Shown here: piece by piece, positions 1-6,782 of the stretch
Numbering within the stretch: the stretch's first letter is position 1
Layout of the letters: every line of letters starts with the position of its first letter
Assembly: GCA_964528575.1 (NCBI GenBank)
Contig: CAZGTQ010000025.1
Span: 1-16,192 of the forward strand
Length of the DNA: 16,192 nt
Origin: CAZGTQ01 sp964528575
GTDB lineage: Bacteria > Planctomycetota > UBA1135 > GCA-002686595
Direction: 5' to 3'
Position numbers and translations under genes: made by a program
Notes under the pieces: model-generated
What the model was told of the DNA's origin: nothing
The model's input: the letters and a program-made list of their open reading frames with translations, nothing else
Database searches by the model: none

Positions 1-384
1 CTCGATCTCGACCAGGGCGCGCCGAATCCAGGGAAGGAGCCTCTCGAAGTCGCACTCGCCGCGCTCGAGCAAACCGATCAGGAACGAGTGCGCGGCCTCG
101 GCTTCCACGTCGAGCTTCCAGCCGTTGAGTCGCAGGAAGACGTCACAGGAGAAGAACGCGATGCGCTTGTTTCCGTCGACAAACGGGTGGTTCATCATGA
201 GCGACTCGAACAACGCTGCTGCCATCTCTGCGAGATCACGGTAGTAGCCCGTTCGCGGGCGGAACAGCGCGCTCTCGAGCGCGCCCGGGTCGCGGACCCC
301 GGCCGGGCCGCCGAACTCCTCGAGCAGAAGCGCGTGTATCGCGAGCACCTCGTCGAGCGACAGGAATCGGACCTCACTCGGCAA
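1..384 (-). CDS. doc: Doc-type toxin of the Fic fold (death-on-curing family), C-terminal end cut by window edge
   Basis: Toxin half of a type II toxin-antitoxin pair. I translated the minus strand by hand; 128 residues are visible with no stop before the edge, close to the roughly 125-130 residues usual for Doc, so only the tail is missing. Residues 66-74 are HPFVDGNKR, the Fic signature in its Doc form (NKR rather than NGR). Residues 29-40 are GVRDPGALESAL, typical of the Doc N-terminal region. Characterised Doc proteins inactivate EF-Tu by phosphorylation; that this one does so is inference. No ATG or GTG exists in frame: the choices are TTG at 384 (used here) or TTG at 396, neither with a clear Shine-Dalgarno. 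The reading frame overlaps the end of the antitoxin gene, so translation is probably coupled to it, and the poor start would keep toxin output below antitoxin output. Family assignment is firm; exact start is uncertain. Confidence 0.88.
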   Translation of the reverse strand, partial: MPSEVRFLSLDEVLAIHALLLEEFGGPAGVRDPGALESALFRPRTGYYRDLAEMAAALFESLMMNHPFVDGNKRIAFFSCDVFLRLNGWKLDVEAEAAHSFLIGLLERGECDFERLLPWIRRALVEIE

Positions 385-589
385 GCCGGCGTCCAAGCTC
401 GCGGTTGTCGGCGATCGAGTCTTCGAGATGGCTCAAGACCTCAGGCCGCAGCCGCCGGCGGCGGACGTAGTCTCGGATCGCCTCGGTCAACATCCCCGAG
501 ATGCTCTGATGAGACTCCTCGGAGAGCTTGCGCAACTCCTCCCACACCGAGGACTCGACCTTGGAGCTGATCTTGATGGGCTTGCTCAT
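374..589 (-). CDS. Ribbon-helix-helix (CopG/Arc-like) antitoxin partner of Doc
   Basis: A 71-residue protein with a basic N-terminal strand (MSKPIKISSKVESSVW) followed by two helices (about 17-45), the pattern of a ribbon-helix-helix DNA-binding dimer. An Arg-rich stretch (44-48) follows, then an acidic C-terminal tail that would be expected to wrap the toxin. It lies directly upstream of doc on the same strand and the two frames overlap. I chose ATG at 589; an in-frame TTG at 604 would add five residues but lies inside the operator palindrome. Antitoxins of this type repress their own operon through palindromes at the promoter, and a perfect one lies 3 bases upstream of this ATG. P1 Phd belongs to a different fold, so calling this gene phd would be wrong. 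Confidence 0.82.
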   Translation of the reverse strand: MSKPIKISSKVESSVWEELRKLSEESHQSISGMLTEAIRDYVRRRRLRPEVLSHLEDSIADNRELGRRLAE

Positions 590-591
590 GA

Positions 592-615
592 CTTGACGTA
601 TCAAGATACGTCAAG
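592..615. promoter_or_regulatory. Perfect inverted-repeat operator of the toxin-antitoxin operon
   Basis: The arm CTTGACGTATC (592-602) is followed by 2 bases and its exact complement GATACGTCAAG (605-615), an 11-2-11 palindrome and the most AT-rich spot in the neighbourhood. It ends 3 bases from the antitoxin ATG at 589, so a bound repressor would cover the promoter and ribosome entry site. The minus strand holds TTGACG and TATCTT inside the palindrome, but I cannot assign -35 and -10 boxes with confidence. The transcript leader must be very short or absent. Autorepression by the antitoxin is inferred from position and family behaviour. Confidence 0.75.
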
Positions 616-725
616 ATCGACCCCGCGAGCCACCCCCTGCGTCCTTTCCCGGGAATCTCAGGGACCCGGCGGCCGCGGCCCCGGCCGGCACCCGCGACCG
701 CACCTCCGCCCACGACCCCAACGAA

Positions 726-760
726 AGAGGACCGCCGCCCGTTCGGGGCTGCGGTCCTCT
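726..760 (-). terminator. Hairpin terminator behind the initiator tRNA gene
   Basis: A 10-base stem (AGAGGACCGC at 726-735 pairing with 751-760) encloses a 15-base loop containing a nested CCC/GGG pairing. Read on the minus strand it starts 10 bases past the tRNA 3' end and is followed by a T-rich run (TTTCGTT). It fits a factor-independent terminator, although the T tract is short, as is common in GC-rich genomes. The region 616-725 between here and the toxin-antitoxin operator shows no gene. Confidence 0.65.
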
Positions 761-769
761 CTTGAGCGG

Positions 770-846
770 TGGTAGCGGGGGCAGGATTCGAACCTGCGAC
801 CTCCGGGTTATGAGCCCGACGAGCTGCCAGACTGCTCCACCCCGCG
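770..846 (-). tRNA. Initiator tRNA-fMet (CAT anticodon), CCA encoded
   Basis: The 77-base gene folds as a full cloverleaf: acceptor 5' strand CGCGGGG, D arm GAGC/GCTC, anticodon loop CTCATAA, T arm GCAGG-TTCGAAT-CCTGC, A73 and an encoded CCA. It is the initiator and not an elongator because it keeps three G-C pairs at the base of the anticodon stem (GGG/CCC), the A11-U24 pair in the D stem and no base pair at 1-72. Here the 1-72 mismatch is C1-U72, where E. coli initiators have C1-A72; both leave the end unpaired, as needed for formylation and for exclusion from elongation. It has its own promoter and terminator and looks monocistronic. Confidence 0.96.
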
Positions 847-857
847 ATCCGGCCCCC

Positions 858-885
858 ATTATCGTGCGCGGTCGCGGCGGTTCAA
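858..885 (-). promoter_or_regulatory. Sigma-70-type promoter of the initiator tRNA
   Basis: On the minus strand, TTGAAC (885-880) and GATAAT (863-858) are 16 bases apart. The -10 ends 11 bases before the tRNA 5' end, giving a 5' leader of only a few bases. The bases between the -10 and the gene are very GC-rich (GGGGGCCGG), the kind of discriminator seen at stable-RNA promoters under stringent control; that regulation is inferred. Confidence 0.72.
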
Positions 886-942
886 CCCTGAGGGGGAACA
901 AAGATCGCGGGGCCGAGGGAGCCGGACGGGAGGAGACCGGCC

Positions 943-970
943 TTGACAGTTAGCAATTGAGACGCATTCT
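943..970 (+). promoter_or_regulatory. Candidate promoter of the secreted Asp-box gene
   Basis: A consensus -35 hexamer TTGACA (943-948) is followed after 16 bases by a weak -10, CATTCT (965-970). It lies about 70 bases before the ATG at 1040, and its -35 box is about 58 bases from the divergent tRNA -35 box. The -10 is covered by the palindrome at 958-972, so the promoter could be regulated. Confidence 0.45.
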
Positions 971-972
971 CA
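958..972. promoter_or_regulatory. Fur-box-like palindrome over the -10 region
   Basis: The 15 bases TGAGACGCATTCTCA form a 7-1-7 inverted repeat in which five outer base pairs match (TGAGA/TCTCA). It resembles the Fur-family 7-1-7 site of the form TGAGAAT-N-ATTCTCA, differing at two positions in the left arm. It overlaps the -10 element of the TTGACA promoter, where a repressor would act. No iron-related gene is visible in the window, so a Fur assignment is only a hypothesis. Confidence 0.38.
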
Positions 973-1039
973 TCTGTTCCTCGACCGGCCACGGGTCGCG
1001 CGCGACGTGCGCGGGCCCCCGAACCAGATGACCTCCCCC

Positions 1040-2830
1040 ATGCGCACGCACCTCCTCTCGCTCGCAGTTCCGCTCGTGCTCGCGGCGCCGAGCGCCGCTC
1101 AAGATCCGTACGTCCGGCCCAAGACGCAGATCGACACGACGACGGTAGGCATCGGGCTGCAGCCGAGCATCTCGAACAGCGACAGCGGCACGACCGCCGT
1201 CGTCTACCTCGACGGCGGCAGCGGCGGCACGCAGAACGTCTACGCAGTGATCGGCACGGGCGACGGAACGACGTGGTCCGCGCCCGACCGCGCCGACGAC
1301 GACACGACCGGCGCGAACAAGCTCACCCAGTTCGACTCGTGCTTCGTCAGCGGCGACGTCGTGTACGCGCTGTGGAAGGACGAGCGCGACGGCTCGACCA
1401 ACGACGACCTCTACTTCGCCCGACGTCCCGCGGGCGGACCGTTCGATCCCGACGTCCAGATCGACATCGGCCCCGCCACCGGAACCGGCGGCAAGGTCAA
1501 CGCGTGGCGGCTCGCGGTGAGCCCCGACCCGCTCGGCGACCACGTGTACGTGCTCGCCTCCATCGACACGCCGTCGGACGCGAACGACCGGCTCTACCTG
1601 TGCGCGTCGCACGACGGCGGCCAGACGTTCGGGACCGCGGTGCACGTGCCGCAGTCGGCCGGAACGTACTCCGTCGAGAGCACCGCGATCGCCGCCCAGG
1701 GCACGACCGTCCACGTCGCATGGGCGGACGACCGCCTCGACGCCGCCCCCGGCGCCACGTCCGCGGAGGACGACGTGTGGTACCAGCGCAGCACGGACGG
1801 CGGGGCGACGTTCCTGCCGGCCGACGTCCAGCTCGATTCGTCCGGTCCGCTCGGCGATGCAGCCGCGTCCGCCGTCGCGGGCTTCCGCATCGCGGCGCGC
1901 GGCAACCTCGTCGTCGCGGCGTGGCTCGAGGAGCTGAACGACCCGATCGACGAGGAGGTGCGCCTCGCCGTGTCGACCGACGGTGGCACGACCTGGGGCG
2001 CCGACTCCGTCGTCGGCGGCTACGACGTCGCGGCCGGCCCCGACGTCGACTCGGTCGACGTGCACATCGCGGAGAACGGCAACGTCTGCGTCGCGTACAA
2101 CGACAACCGCACCGGCTCGGACGACCGCGTCTACGTCTCGACGTCCACGGACGCCGGCGCGACGTGGAACGAGACCGACGTGTCCGGCGTCGGCGGCGGC
2201 AACGCGCCGTTCTTCTCCGGGTCGGGCTCCTACGTCGGTCTCTGCTTCGCCGGCGACGCCGGACCCAGCAACGCGGCGTACGCCGCCGACTCGTCCGACT
2301 CCGGCGTCACGTGGCGGACGGGAGTCGAGCTCCAGGACCAGGCGACCGATGCGGACAGCGCCTCCGCCGGCTGGAACGGGCTCTACAAGAACTGGACGCA
2401 CGCGTGGCTCGCGAACGACTTCAGCACGAACAACGTGTTCGTCGGCGGCTACCGGGCGCAGAGCGTGATCCCCGCCGTCTCCGCGCCCGACGTCAACGGC
2501 AACGTCTCCGTCGGCTTCGGCCTCGCCGGCTTCGCGACCGACCCGGTGGGTTTCGTGCTGCTCGCCGCCGCGCCCGGCTCGTTCCCCCTCGCGGCGCTGA
2601 ACGATCCGCGCGACCTCGGCCTCGCGAACGACGCCTTGCTCCAGTACTCGCTCACGACGTTGTTCTGGGTCGCGGCGCTCCCCGGCGGCTCCGGCACGAC
2701 CCCGACGCTCGTCACGAACCAGATCGGCTCCGGCTTCGCCTTCTACGCCGCCGCCGCGTCGCTACGCGTCGTGGGCAGCTCGATCGTGATCGGAGAGCTG
2801 AGCGACGTCGTCCCGGTGACCGTGCCGTAG
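1040..2830 (+). CDS. Secreted Asp-box (BNR/sialidase-fold) repeat protein
   Basis: A 596-residue exported protein. Residues 1-20 are a signal peptide (MRTHLLSLAVPLVLAAPSAA, cleavage near AQD). Five Asp-box motifs of the form S-x-D-x-G-x-T-W/F occur at about residues 190, 251, 312, 369 and 419, spaced 50-61 residues apart as in the blades of a sialidase-like beta-propeller. The last 110 or so residues form a separate hydrophobic, Gly/Ala-rich beta domain ending VVPVTVP. Asp-boxes are structural and do not prove an enzyme; I see no sialidase Arg triad or FRIP-like start, so it may bind glycans or act as a surface protein. I chose ATG at 1040 because it puts the signal peptide at the N-terminus; ATG at 1028 and GTG at 1007 are in frame. 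No clear Shine-Dalgarno is present. It converges on the next gene with a shared terminator. Confidence 0.8.
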   Translation: MRTHLLSLAVPLVLAAPSAAQDPYVRPKTQIDTTTVGIGLQPSISNSDSGTTAVVYLDGGSGGTQNVYAVIGTGDGTTWSAPDRADDDTTGANKLTQFDSCFVSGDVVYALWKDERDGSTNDDLYFARRPAGGPFDPDVQIDIGPATGTGGKVNAWRLAVSPDPLGDHVYVLASIDTPSDANDRLYLCASHDGGQTFGTAVHVPQSAGTYSVESTAIAAQGTTVHVAWADDRLDAAPGATSAEDDVWYQRSTDGGATFLPADVQLDSSGPLGDAAASAVAGFRIAARGNLVVAAWLEELNDPIDEEVRLAVSTDGGTTWGADSVVGGYDVAAGPDVDSVDVHIAENGNVCVAYNDNRTGSDDRVYVSTSTDAGATWNETDVSGVGGGNAPFFSGSGSYVGLCFAGDAGPSNAAYAADSSDSGVTWRTGVELQDQATDADSASAGWNGLYKNWTHAWLANDFSTNNVFVGGYRAQSVIPAVSAPDVNGNVSVGFGLAGFATDPVGFVLLAAAPGSFPLAALNDPRDLGLANDALLQYSLTTLFWVAALPGGSGTTPTLVTNQIGSGFAFYAAAASLRVVGSSIVIGELSDVVPVTVP

Positions 2831-2862
2831 CGCGGCGTCCCGCACCGCGCCTGACACGAAAC

Positions 2863-2896
2863 AGGGCCCGGCCGAGCATGCGCTCGGCCGGGCCCT
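2863..2896. terminator. Perfect 15-bp hairpin between converging genes, bidirectional terminator
   Basis: The arm AGGGCCCGGCCGAGC (2863-2877) is followed by a 4-base loop (ATGC) and its exact complement (2882-2896). It lies 33 bases after the Asp-box gene and 24 bases after the end of the opposing gene, so it can stop both transcripts. T tracts are short on either side (CTTC on plus, TGTTTC on minus), but the stem is unusually stable. Confidence 0.85.
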
Positions 2897-2919
2897 TCGG
2901 CCTGCCGCGGCCGTCCGAA

Positions 2920-3729
2920 TCAGAACGAGTCGTCGCGCATGAGGTGGATCGCGACGGACGCGTAGACCTTCTTCCACCGCTCGTTCACGAGCCCGGCCGT
3001 CGCGTCGAGCTGGCCGCGCTGGCTCTCGCCCGCGGCCTTCTCGCCCGCGGCCTTCTCGCCGCCGTCCTGGCCCGGCTGGCGCTCGCTGCCCGCCTCGATC
3101 GGCTTGCCCATCCCGGGACGGTGCTTCATGTCGACGTCGAGCAGCGGGACGGTCATCACGACCTGCCCGGCCGCGTCGACCAGCTCGACTTGCTGCGACC
3201 CTTCCTTCAGGCGCAGATCGAACGTCTTGTACGTCGTGGCCCCGCTGGCGGCCGGCGGATTGGTTTGGCCGGGCTGACCCGTGCGCCCCGGCTGCGTGCG
3301 CACCTCGTCGGGCGACACGAGCGCGTCCGTCGCGAGCAGGATGCCCACGATCTCGCCCTTGCTCGCGCCGCGGTTCGCCTCGCCCGGGCGGCCGGGCTGG
3401 GTCTCGCCGGTCCGACTCGCGCCCTCGCCAGTCTCGAACGGCGCCGGCGCGCCGGCGATCATGCCCTTCGCGCCGAACAGCGAGATCGTGAGCGAGCGCG
3501 GGTCGATCAGCGTCTGCCGCGCACGAGCCGCCGTTTGGATCTTCAGCAGCACGTGCTCCTGGAAGCGCTGGCGCGCCTCCTCGATGGAACGGCCATCGTC
3601 GTCCTGCGCTCGAGTCGTTTCGCGCGCGTCGCGCGCCGGATCCTGGTCCTTGTCCTGCGCGACCGCGAGGGCCGTCAACCCAGTGACGCCCAGCGCCGCC
3701 AAGACGAGAGGAAATGAACGTGCTTTCAT
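2920..3729 (-). CDS. Exported protein of unknown function with Gly/Gln/Pro-rich linkers
   Basis: A 269-residue protein I do not recognise. Residues 1-24 form a signal peptide (MKARSFPLVLAALGVTGLTA, cut after AVA before QDKDQD); there is no lipobox cysteine. A charged, probably helical segment follows (about 45-65, EEARQRFQEHVLLKIQTAAR). Two low-complexity Gly/Gln/Thr/Pro stretches (about 108-125 and 145-165) flank a short ordered region (GEIVGILLATDALVSPDEV). A likely beta region (KTFDLRLKEGSQQVELVDAA) comes next, then a tandem GEKAA GEKAA insert encoded by a 15-base direct repeat near 3027-3056. The C-terminal end (ERWKKVYASVAIHLMRDDSF) looks ordered. ATG at 3729 has AGGAG on its strand (3745-3741), 11 bases upstream. 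It follows the HEAT-repeat gene after a 143-base gap holding a small hairpin. Exported status is well supported; function is unknown. Confidence 0.75.
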   Translation of the reverse strand: MKARSFPLVLAALGVTGLTALAVAQDKDQDPARDARETTRAQDDDGRSIEEARQRFQEHVLLKIQTAARARQTLIDPRSLTISLFGAKGMIAGAPAPFETGEGASRTGETQPGRPGEANRGASKGEIVGILLATDALVSPDEVRTQPGRTGQPGQTNPPAASGATTYKTFDLRLKEGSQQVELVDAAGQVVMTVPLLDVDMKHRPGMGKPIEAGSERQPGQDGGEKAAGEKAAGESQRGQLDATAGLVNERWKKVYASVAIHLMRDDSF

Positions 3730-3750
3730 ATCGGTTGCTTCTCCTGTGGT

Positions 3751-3772
3751 CTGGGTCCGCCGAGCGACCCAG
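3751..3772 (-). other. Short hairpin in the leader of the exported protein gene
   Basis: CTGGGTC (3751-3757) and GACCCAG (3766-3772) are perfect 7-base complements with an 8-base loop, ending 6 bases before the Shine-Dalgarno of the downstream gene. It has no T tract, so it is a poor terminator. It could be an RNA stabiliser or an mRNA leader structure between the two exported-protein genes. Nothing else is visible in 3773-3872. Confidence 0.3.
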
Positions 3773-3872
3773 CGCCCCAGAGGCAACCGCCGTTCCACGC
3801 GCGTGCAGCTCCGCGCACCGCTCCCGCGCCCGCCGCGCCGCACGCCTTTGGAGAAACGCCGTGGCGCGTCGG

Positions 3873-6665
3873 TCAGCCGCCGAGCGGCCGCCCGGCCGCT
3901 CCGCCCGACTCGCCGCCCTCGGCGGGCGGCACCGGCTCGGGAGCGGAAGGCGGGGGCGAGCGGGGATCGAGCTTCGAGCGCGCGGCGAGCAGCGCCTCGT
4001 GCGAGCCGCGGTCCGCGGTGAGCCCGCTCCACGTCCGGCCCTCGACCAGCGCCAGCGGTCCGGCGCCGTCGGCCGGCAGCGGCGGCAGATCGGCGAGCAG
4101 CGCGCGCACCCGCTCGATCCGCGCAGAATCCTTCGAGGCGAGCGCGCGGTCGACGACGTCGGTGAGGTCCTGCACGCGCACGGCGGCCGGCTCCTGCGTC
4201 CACTGCGCGTCGTCGACCAGGCCGAGGAGCACGTCGCACGCCTCCCCCGCCGCCCCGTCGGCCGCAGCTCCGCGCCGCGCGGTGACGAGCAACGTCGCCG
4301 CCTCGCGCAGGTCGGACGGCTCCAGGACCCGCGCGGGCGCGAGCGCGCCGCCGTTCGGCTTGAGCAGCGGCCGGTAGTCGTCGAGCGCCTCGCGCAGCCT
4401 CCCGCGCGACTCGTAGAAGCGCGCGCGGTCGCGCAGCACCTCTTCGAAGGGCGGCTCCCCGGGCACCGTCTTGGCGCGCTCGAGCGCCTGCGCGAACGTG
4501 TCGAGCACCTGCTGCTCGAGCGCGGGATCGTCGGCGCCGCCGAGCAGGTCGCCGAGCAGGAGCGAGCTCGTGTGCAGCCGGCGCCCTTCGCCGAAGCGCT
4601 CCGACCGCGCCGCTCCCGGCACGTGCACGTCGACGACGCGCCGCAAGAACACGCGCCCGTTCGGGACGGCGTCCGCGACGACGACGCCGGCGTCGCGCAC
4701 CTGCGTCGTCCACTCGACGACCGCGAGGTGCGCCGCGACGTCGAGCCCGCGCGCGGCCTGCTCGCCGAGCCCCGCGAGCAGCGTCATCGCGCGCAGCAAG
4801 CGGTCGAGGCTCGAAGGAGCGTCCTGCACGCTCGCCAGCCGCTGCGCGCCCTCGACGAGCTTCGCCGGATCGTCCGCGGCGAGCTTTCCGAGGAGCTGGG
4901 CGAGCTCCGCGCCGTGCTGGACGGCCAGCTCGTCGAACGACTCGAGCTCGAGCACGCCGTCGAGCAGGTCGCGCGACCCGCTCGTGCGCAGGATGCCGAG
5001 GATCTTCGCGCGCAGCTCCGCGACCGGCTCGACGTCGAGCCGCTCGACCAGCTTGCTCAGATCCTCCCCGCGCACGTGGTCGGCGAGCGCCGGCTCGGCG
5101 AGCATCGAGAGCGCCCTGCGGCGCAAGTCCGCCTGCGGCTCGTCGATCCGCGCAACGACCGCGCCGTGCAGCTTCGCAGCCTCGTCGCTCGTCGGGTCCA
5201 GCACGCGCGCCATCCGGCCGAGCGCGCCGAGCAGCGCGAACCGCAGCTCGCTCGGCGACTCCGGCGCCCCGAGGACCGCGACCATCTGCTCGATGTCCGC
5301 GGGCCGCGCGACGAGCGGGATCGACGATGCCGCGGCGGCGCGCACGCCGACGTAGAGCGACGGGTCCGCGAGCAGCTTCGTCACCGCATCGCGCGCGCAC
5401 TCGTGCACGACGAGCGGAGCGGGCTCGCCCGCCGCCTGCGCCGCGGCGATCGCGTCGCGCTCGGCGCGGGTCGCCAGCGTTTGCAGCGACTCGAGCACGC
5501 CGACGAGCACGTCGGGATCGGCGCGCGTGCGGCGCTCGGCGAGCGCGTCGAGCAGCGCAGCGACGAGGTCGACGCCGTGCGCCGCGCCCGGCGCGGCGGG
5601 CAGCCCCGGAGGCGTCGTCCCGGCGTCCGGCCAGGGCGTGCGCGAGAGAGCGCGCGCGACCGGCAGCTCCAGCCCCGCCTGACGCCGCTGCACCACGCCC
5701 TCGAGGGCCTGGACGAAGCGCGCACGCACCTCGGGGCCGACCGGCGCGGCCGCGAAGACCGCGAGCAACGCGTCGGCGACGGCGTGCCACGCCGCGGGGT
5801 GCTCCTCCACCGAGAGCCGCGCGAGCAGCGCGTCGGTCGCCGCCGGGAGCCCGATGGTTCCCGGCTTCGGCTCCTGACCGACGCTGACCGCCGCGGGAAT
5901 CGCCGCCGCAGCGCGCTGGCGCACGCGCGGATCGGGGTGAGCGAGGAACTCCAGCGCGTACGCCGGGTCGAGCTTGAAGTTGCGCCCGAGCTGGGTCAGC
6001 CAGGCGTCGCCGCGCTCGCGGTAGCGCCGCAGCAGGGCCCGCAGCGCCGGACCGTCGGGCGCGTCGACCGGGAACGCCGCGAAGTCCTCGAGCGACTCGA
6101 ACCACTGGCCGTAGAGCTCGTGCAACGCCTCGCGGGCGGCGAGCGCGCGGCGCGGGCGCGCGGACGAGAGCGCGTTGGCGAGCACCGGCGCCAGGTCGTA
6201 CAGGCCGAGCTGCCCGGCGACGAGGGCGGCGGCCTCCCACACCTCGGCGTGCTCGTCGGGGCTCTCGAGCACGGCCGCCAGGTGCGCCGTCCACTGGTCG
6301 TAGCGCGCCCCGTCGGTGTCGAGCTCGCCGGCGAGCCGCGCGAGCGCTTCGTCCCGGGCGCGACCGCGCTCGGCGAGCCGCGCCGCGGTCAGGCCCGCAG
6401 GGATGCGGCGCCCCGCGTCGACGAGCAGCCCCTGGTCGATCGGCGCCGTTGCGACCGCGGGCACCGGCTCGGCGCCGGCGCTGGAGTCGGCATCGGAATC
6501 GGCGTTGGAGTCGGCGCCGGAGGCCGCGGGCGTCGGCGCGGGCACGTCGCCGGACTGGGCGATCGCGGGAGTCGCGCCGGCGAGCACGGGAGCGGCCTGC
6601 GCGCCGAATGCAAACCCGCTCACAAGCATTGCGCTGAGCATGATTTGCATCGGCCTCGTTCCCAT
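3873..6665 (-). CDS. Large exported HEAT-repeat protein
   Basis: A 930-residue protein made mostly of paired amphipathic helices. The N-terminus is a signal peptide (MQIMLSAMLVSGFAFGAQAA from the second Met, residue 6), followed by a disordered Ala/Ser/Asp linker (about 45-70). HEAT-type units include DPRVRQRAAAAIPAAV (about 245-260), a Leu-rich unit around 140-185 and further repeats through about 360-560 (for example VGVRAAAASSIPLVA and DLRRRALSMLAEPAL). A TPR-like stretch with FYESRGRLREALDDYRPLL lies near residues 760-780. Such proteins are protein-binding scaffolds; no catalytic motif is seen. ATG at 6665 is the longest start. ATG at 6650 puts the signal peptide at the exact N-terminus and sits at a better distance from the candidate promoter, so it may be the true one. 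The gene lies 117 bases downstream of aroK. The partner is unknown; the exported protein encoded next is an obvious candidate. Confidence 0.78.
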   Translation of the reverse strand: MGTRPMQIMLSAMLVSGFAFGAQAAPVLAGATPAIAQSGDVPAPTPAASGADSNADSDADSSAGAEPVPAVATAPIDQGLLVDAGRRIPAGLTAARLAERGRARDEALARLAGELDTDGARYDQWTAHLAAVLESPDEHAEVWEAAALVAGQLGLYDLAPVLANALSSARPRRALAAREALHELYGQWFESLEDFAAFPVDAPDGPALRALLRRYRERGDAWLTQLGRNFKLDPAYALEFLAHPDPRVRQRAAAAIPAAVSVGQEPKPGTIGLPAATDALLARLSVEEHPAAWHAVADALLAVFAAAPVGPEVRARFVQALEGVVQRRQAGLELPVARALSRTPWPDAGTTPPGLPAAPGAAHGVDLVAALLDALAERRTRADPDVLVGVLESLQTLATRAERDAIAAAQAAGEPAPLVVHECARDAVTKLLADPSLYVGVRAAAASSIPLVARPADIEQMVAVLGAPESPSELRFALLGALGRMARVLDPTSDEAAKLHGAVVARIDEPQADLRRRALSMLAEPALADHVRGEDLSKLVERLDVEPVAELRAKILGILRTSGSRDLLDGVLELESFDELAVQHGAELAQLLGKLAADDPAKLVEGAQRLASVQDAPSSLDRLLRAMTLLAGLGEQAARGLDVAAHLAVVEWTTQVRDAGVVVADAVPNGRVFLRRVVDVHVPGAARSERFGEGRRLHTSSLLLGDLLGGADDPALEQQVLDTFAQALERAKTVPGEPPFEEVLRDRARFYESRGRLREALDDYRPLLKPNGGALAPARVLEPSDLREAATLLVTARRGAAADGAAGEACDVLLGLVDDAQWTQEPAAVRVQDLTDVVDRALASKDSARIERVRALLADLPPLPADGAGPLALVEGRTWSGLTADRGSHEALLAARSKLDPRSPPPSAPEPVPPAEGGESGGAAGRPLGG

Positions 6666-6678
6666 GAAAGGTGCGTGG

Positions 6679-6687
6679 ATCCTAGCA
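6679..6687 (-). promoter_or_regulatory. Candidate extended -10 promoter of the HEAT-repeat gene
   Basis: The minus strand reads TGCTAGGAT (6687-6679), matching an extended -10 element (TG-n-TAGGAT), 13 bases before the ATG at 6665 and 28 before the ATG at 6650. No good -35 is present, which extended -10 promoters tolerate. A start site near 6672 would leave almost no leader for the first ATG and a normal leader of about 22 bases for the second. Confidence 0.33.
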
Positions 6688-6782
6688 CGCCGCGCTGCGG
6701 GCGACGACCGCGGACCTCCCTCTTTCCATCGGCGCGCGAGCGCCGCCCACTCGCCGCGATCCGCCGAATCCGCGGTCGCGCT

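Noticed and set aside
770..846. Elongator tRNA-Met or tRNA-Ile2
   Set aside because: The unpaired 1-72 end, the GGG/CCC anticodon-stem pairs and A11-U24 identify the initiator.
950..2401. Minus-strand open frame of 483 codons opposite the Asp-box gene
   Set aside because: Val/Arg/Gly/Asp-rich with no motif, while the plus strand has a signal peptide and five spaced Asp-boxes.
3730..6294. Long upstream extension of the exported protein that ends at 2920
   Set aside because: The signal peptide, Shine-Dalgarno and ATG at 3729 mark the true start; the extension is an alternate frame of the HEAT-repeat gene.
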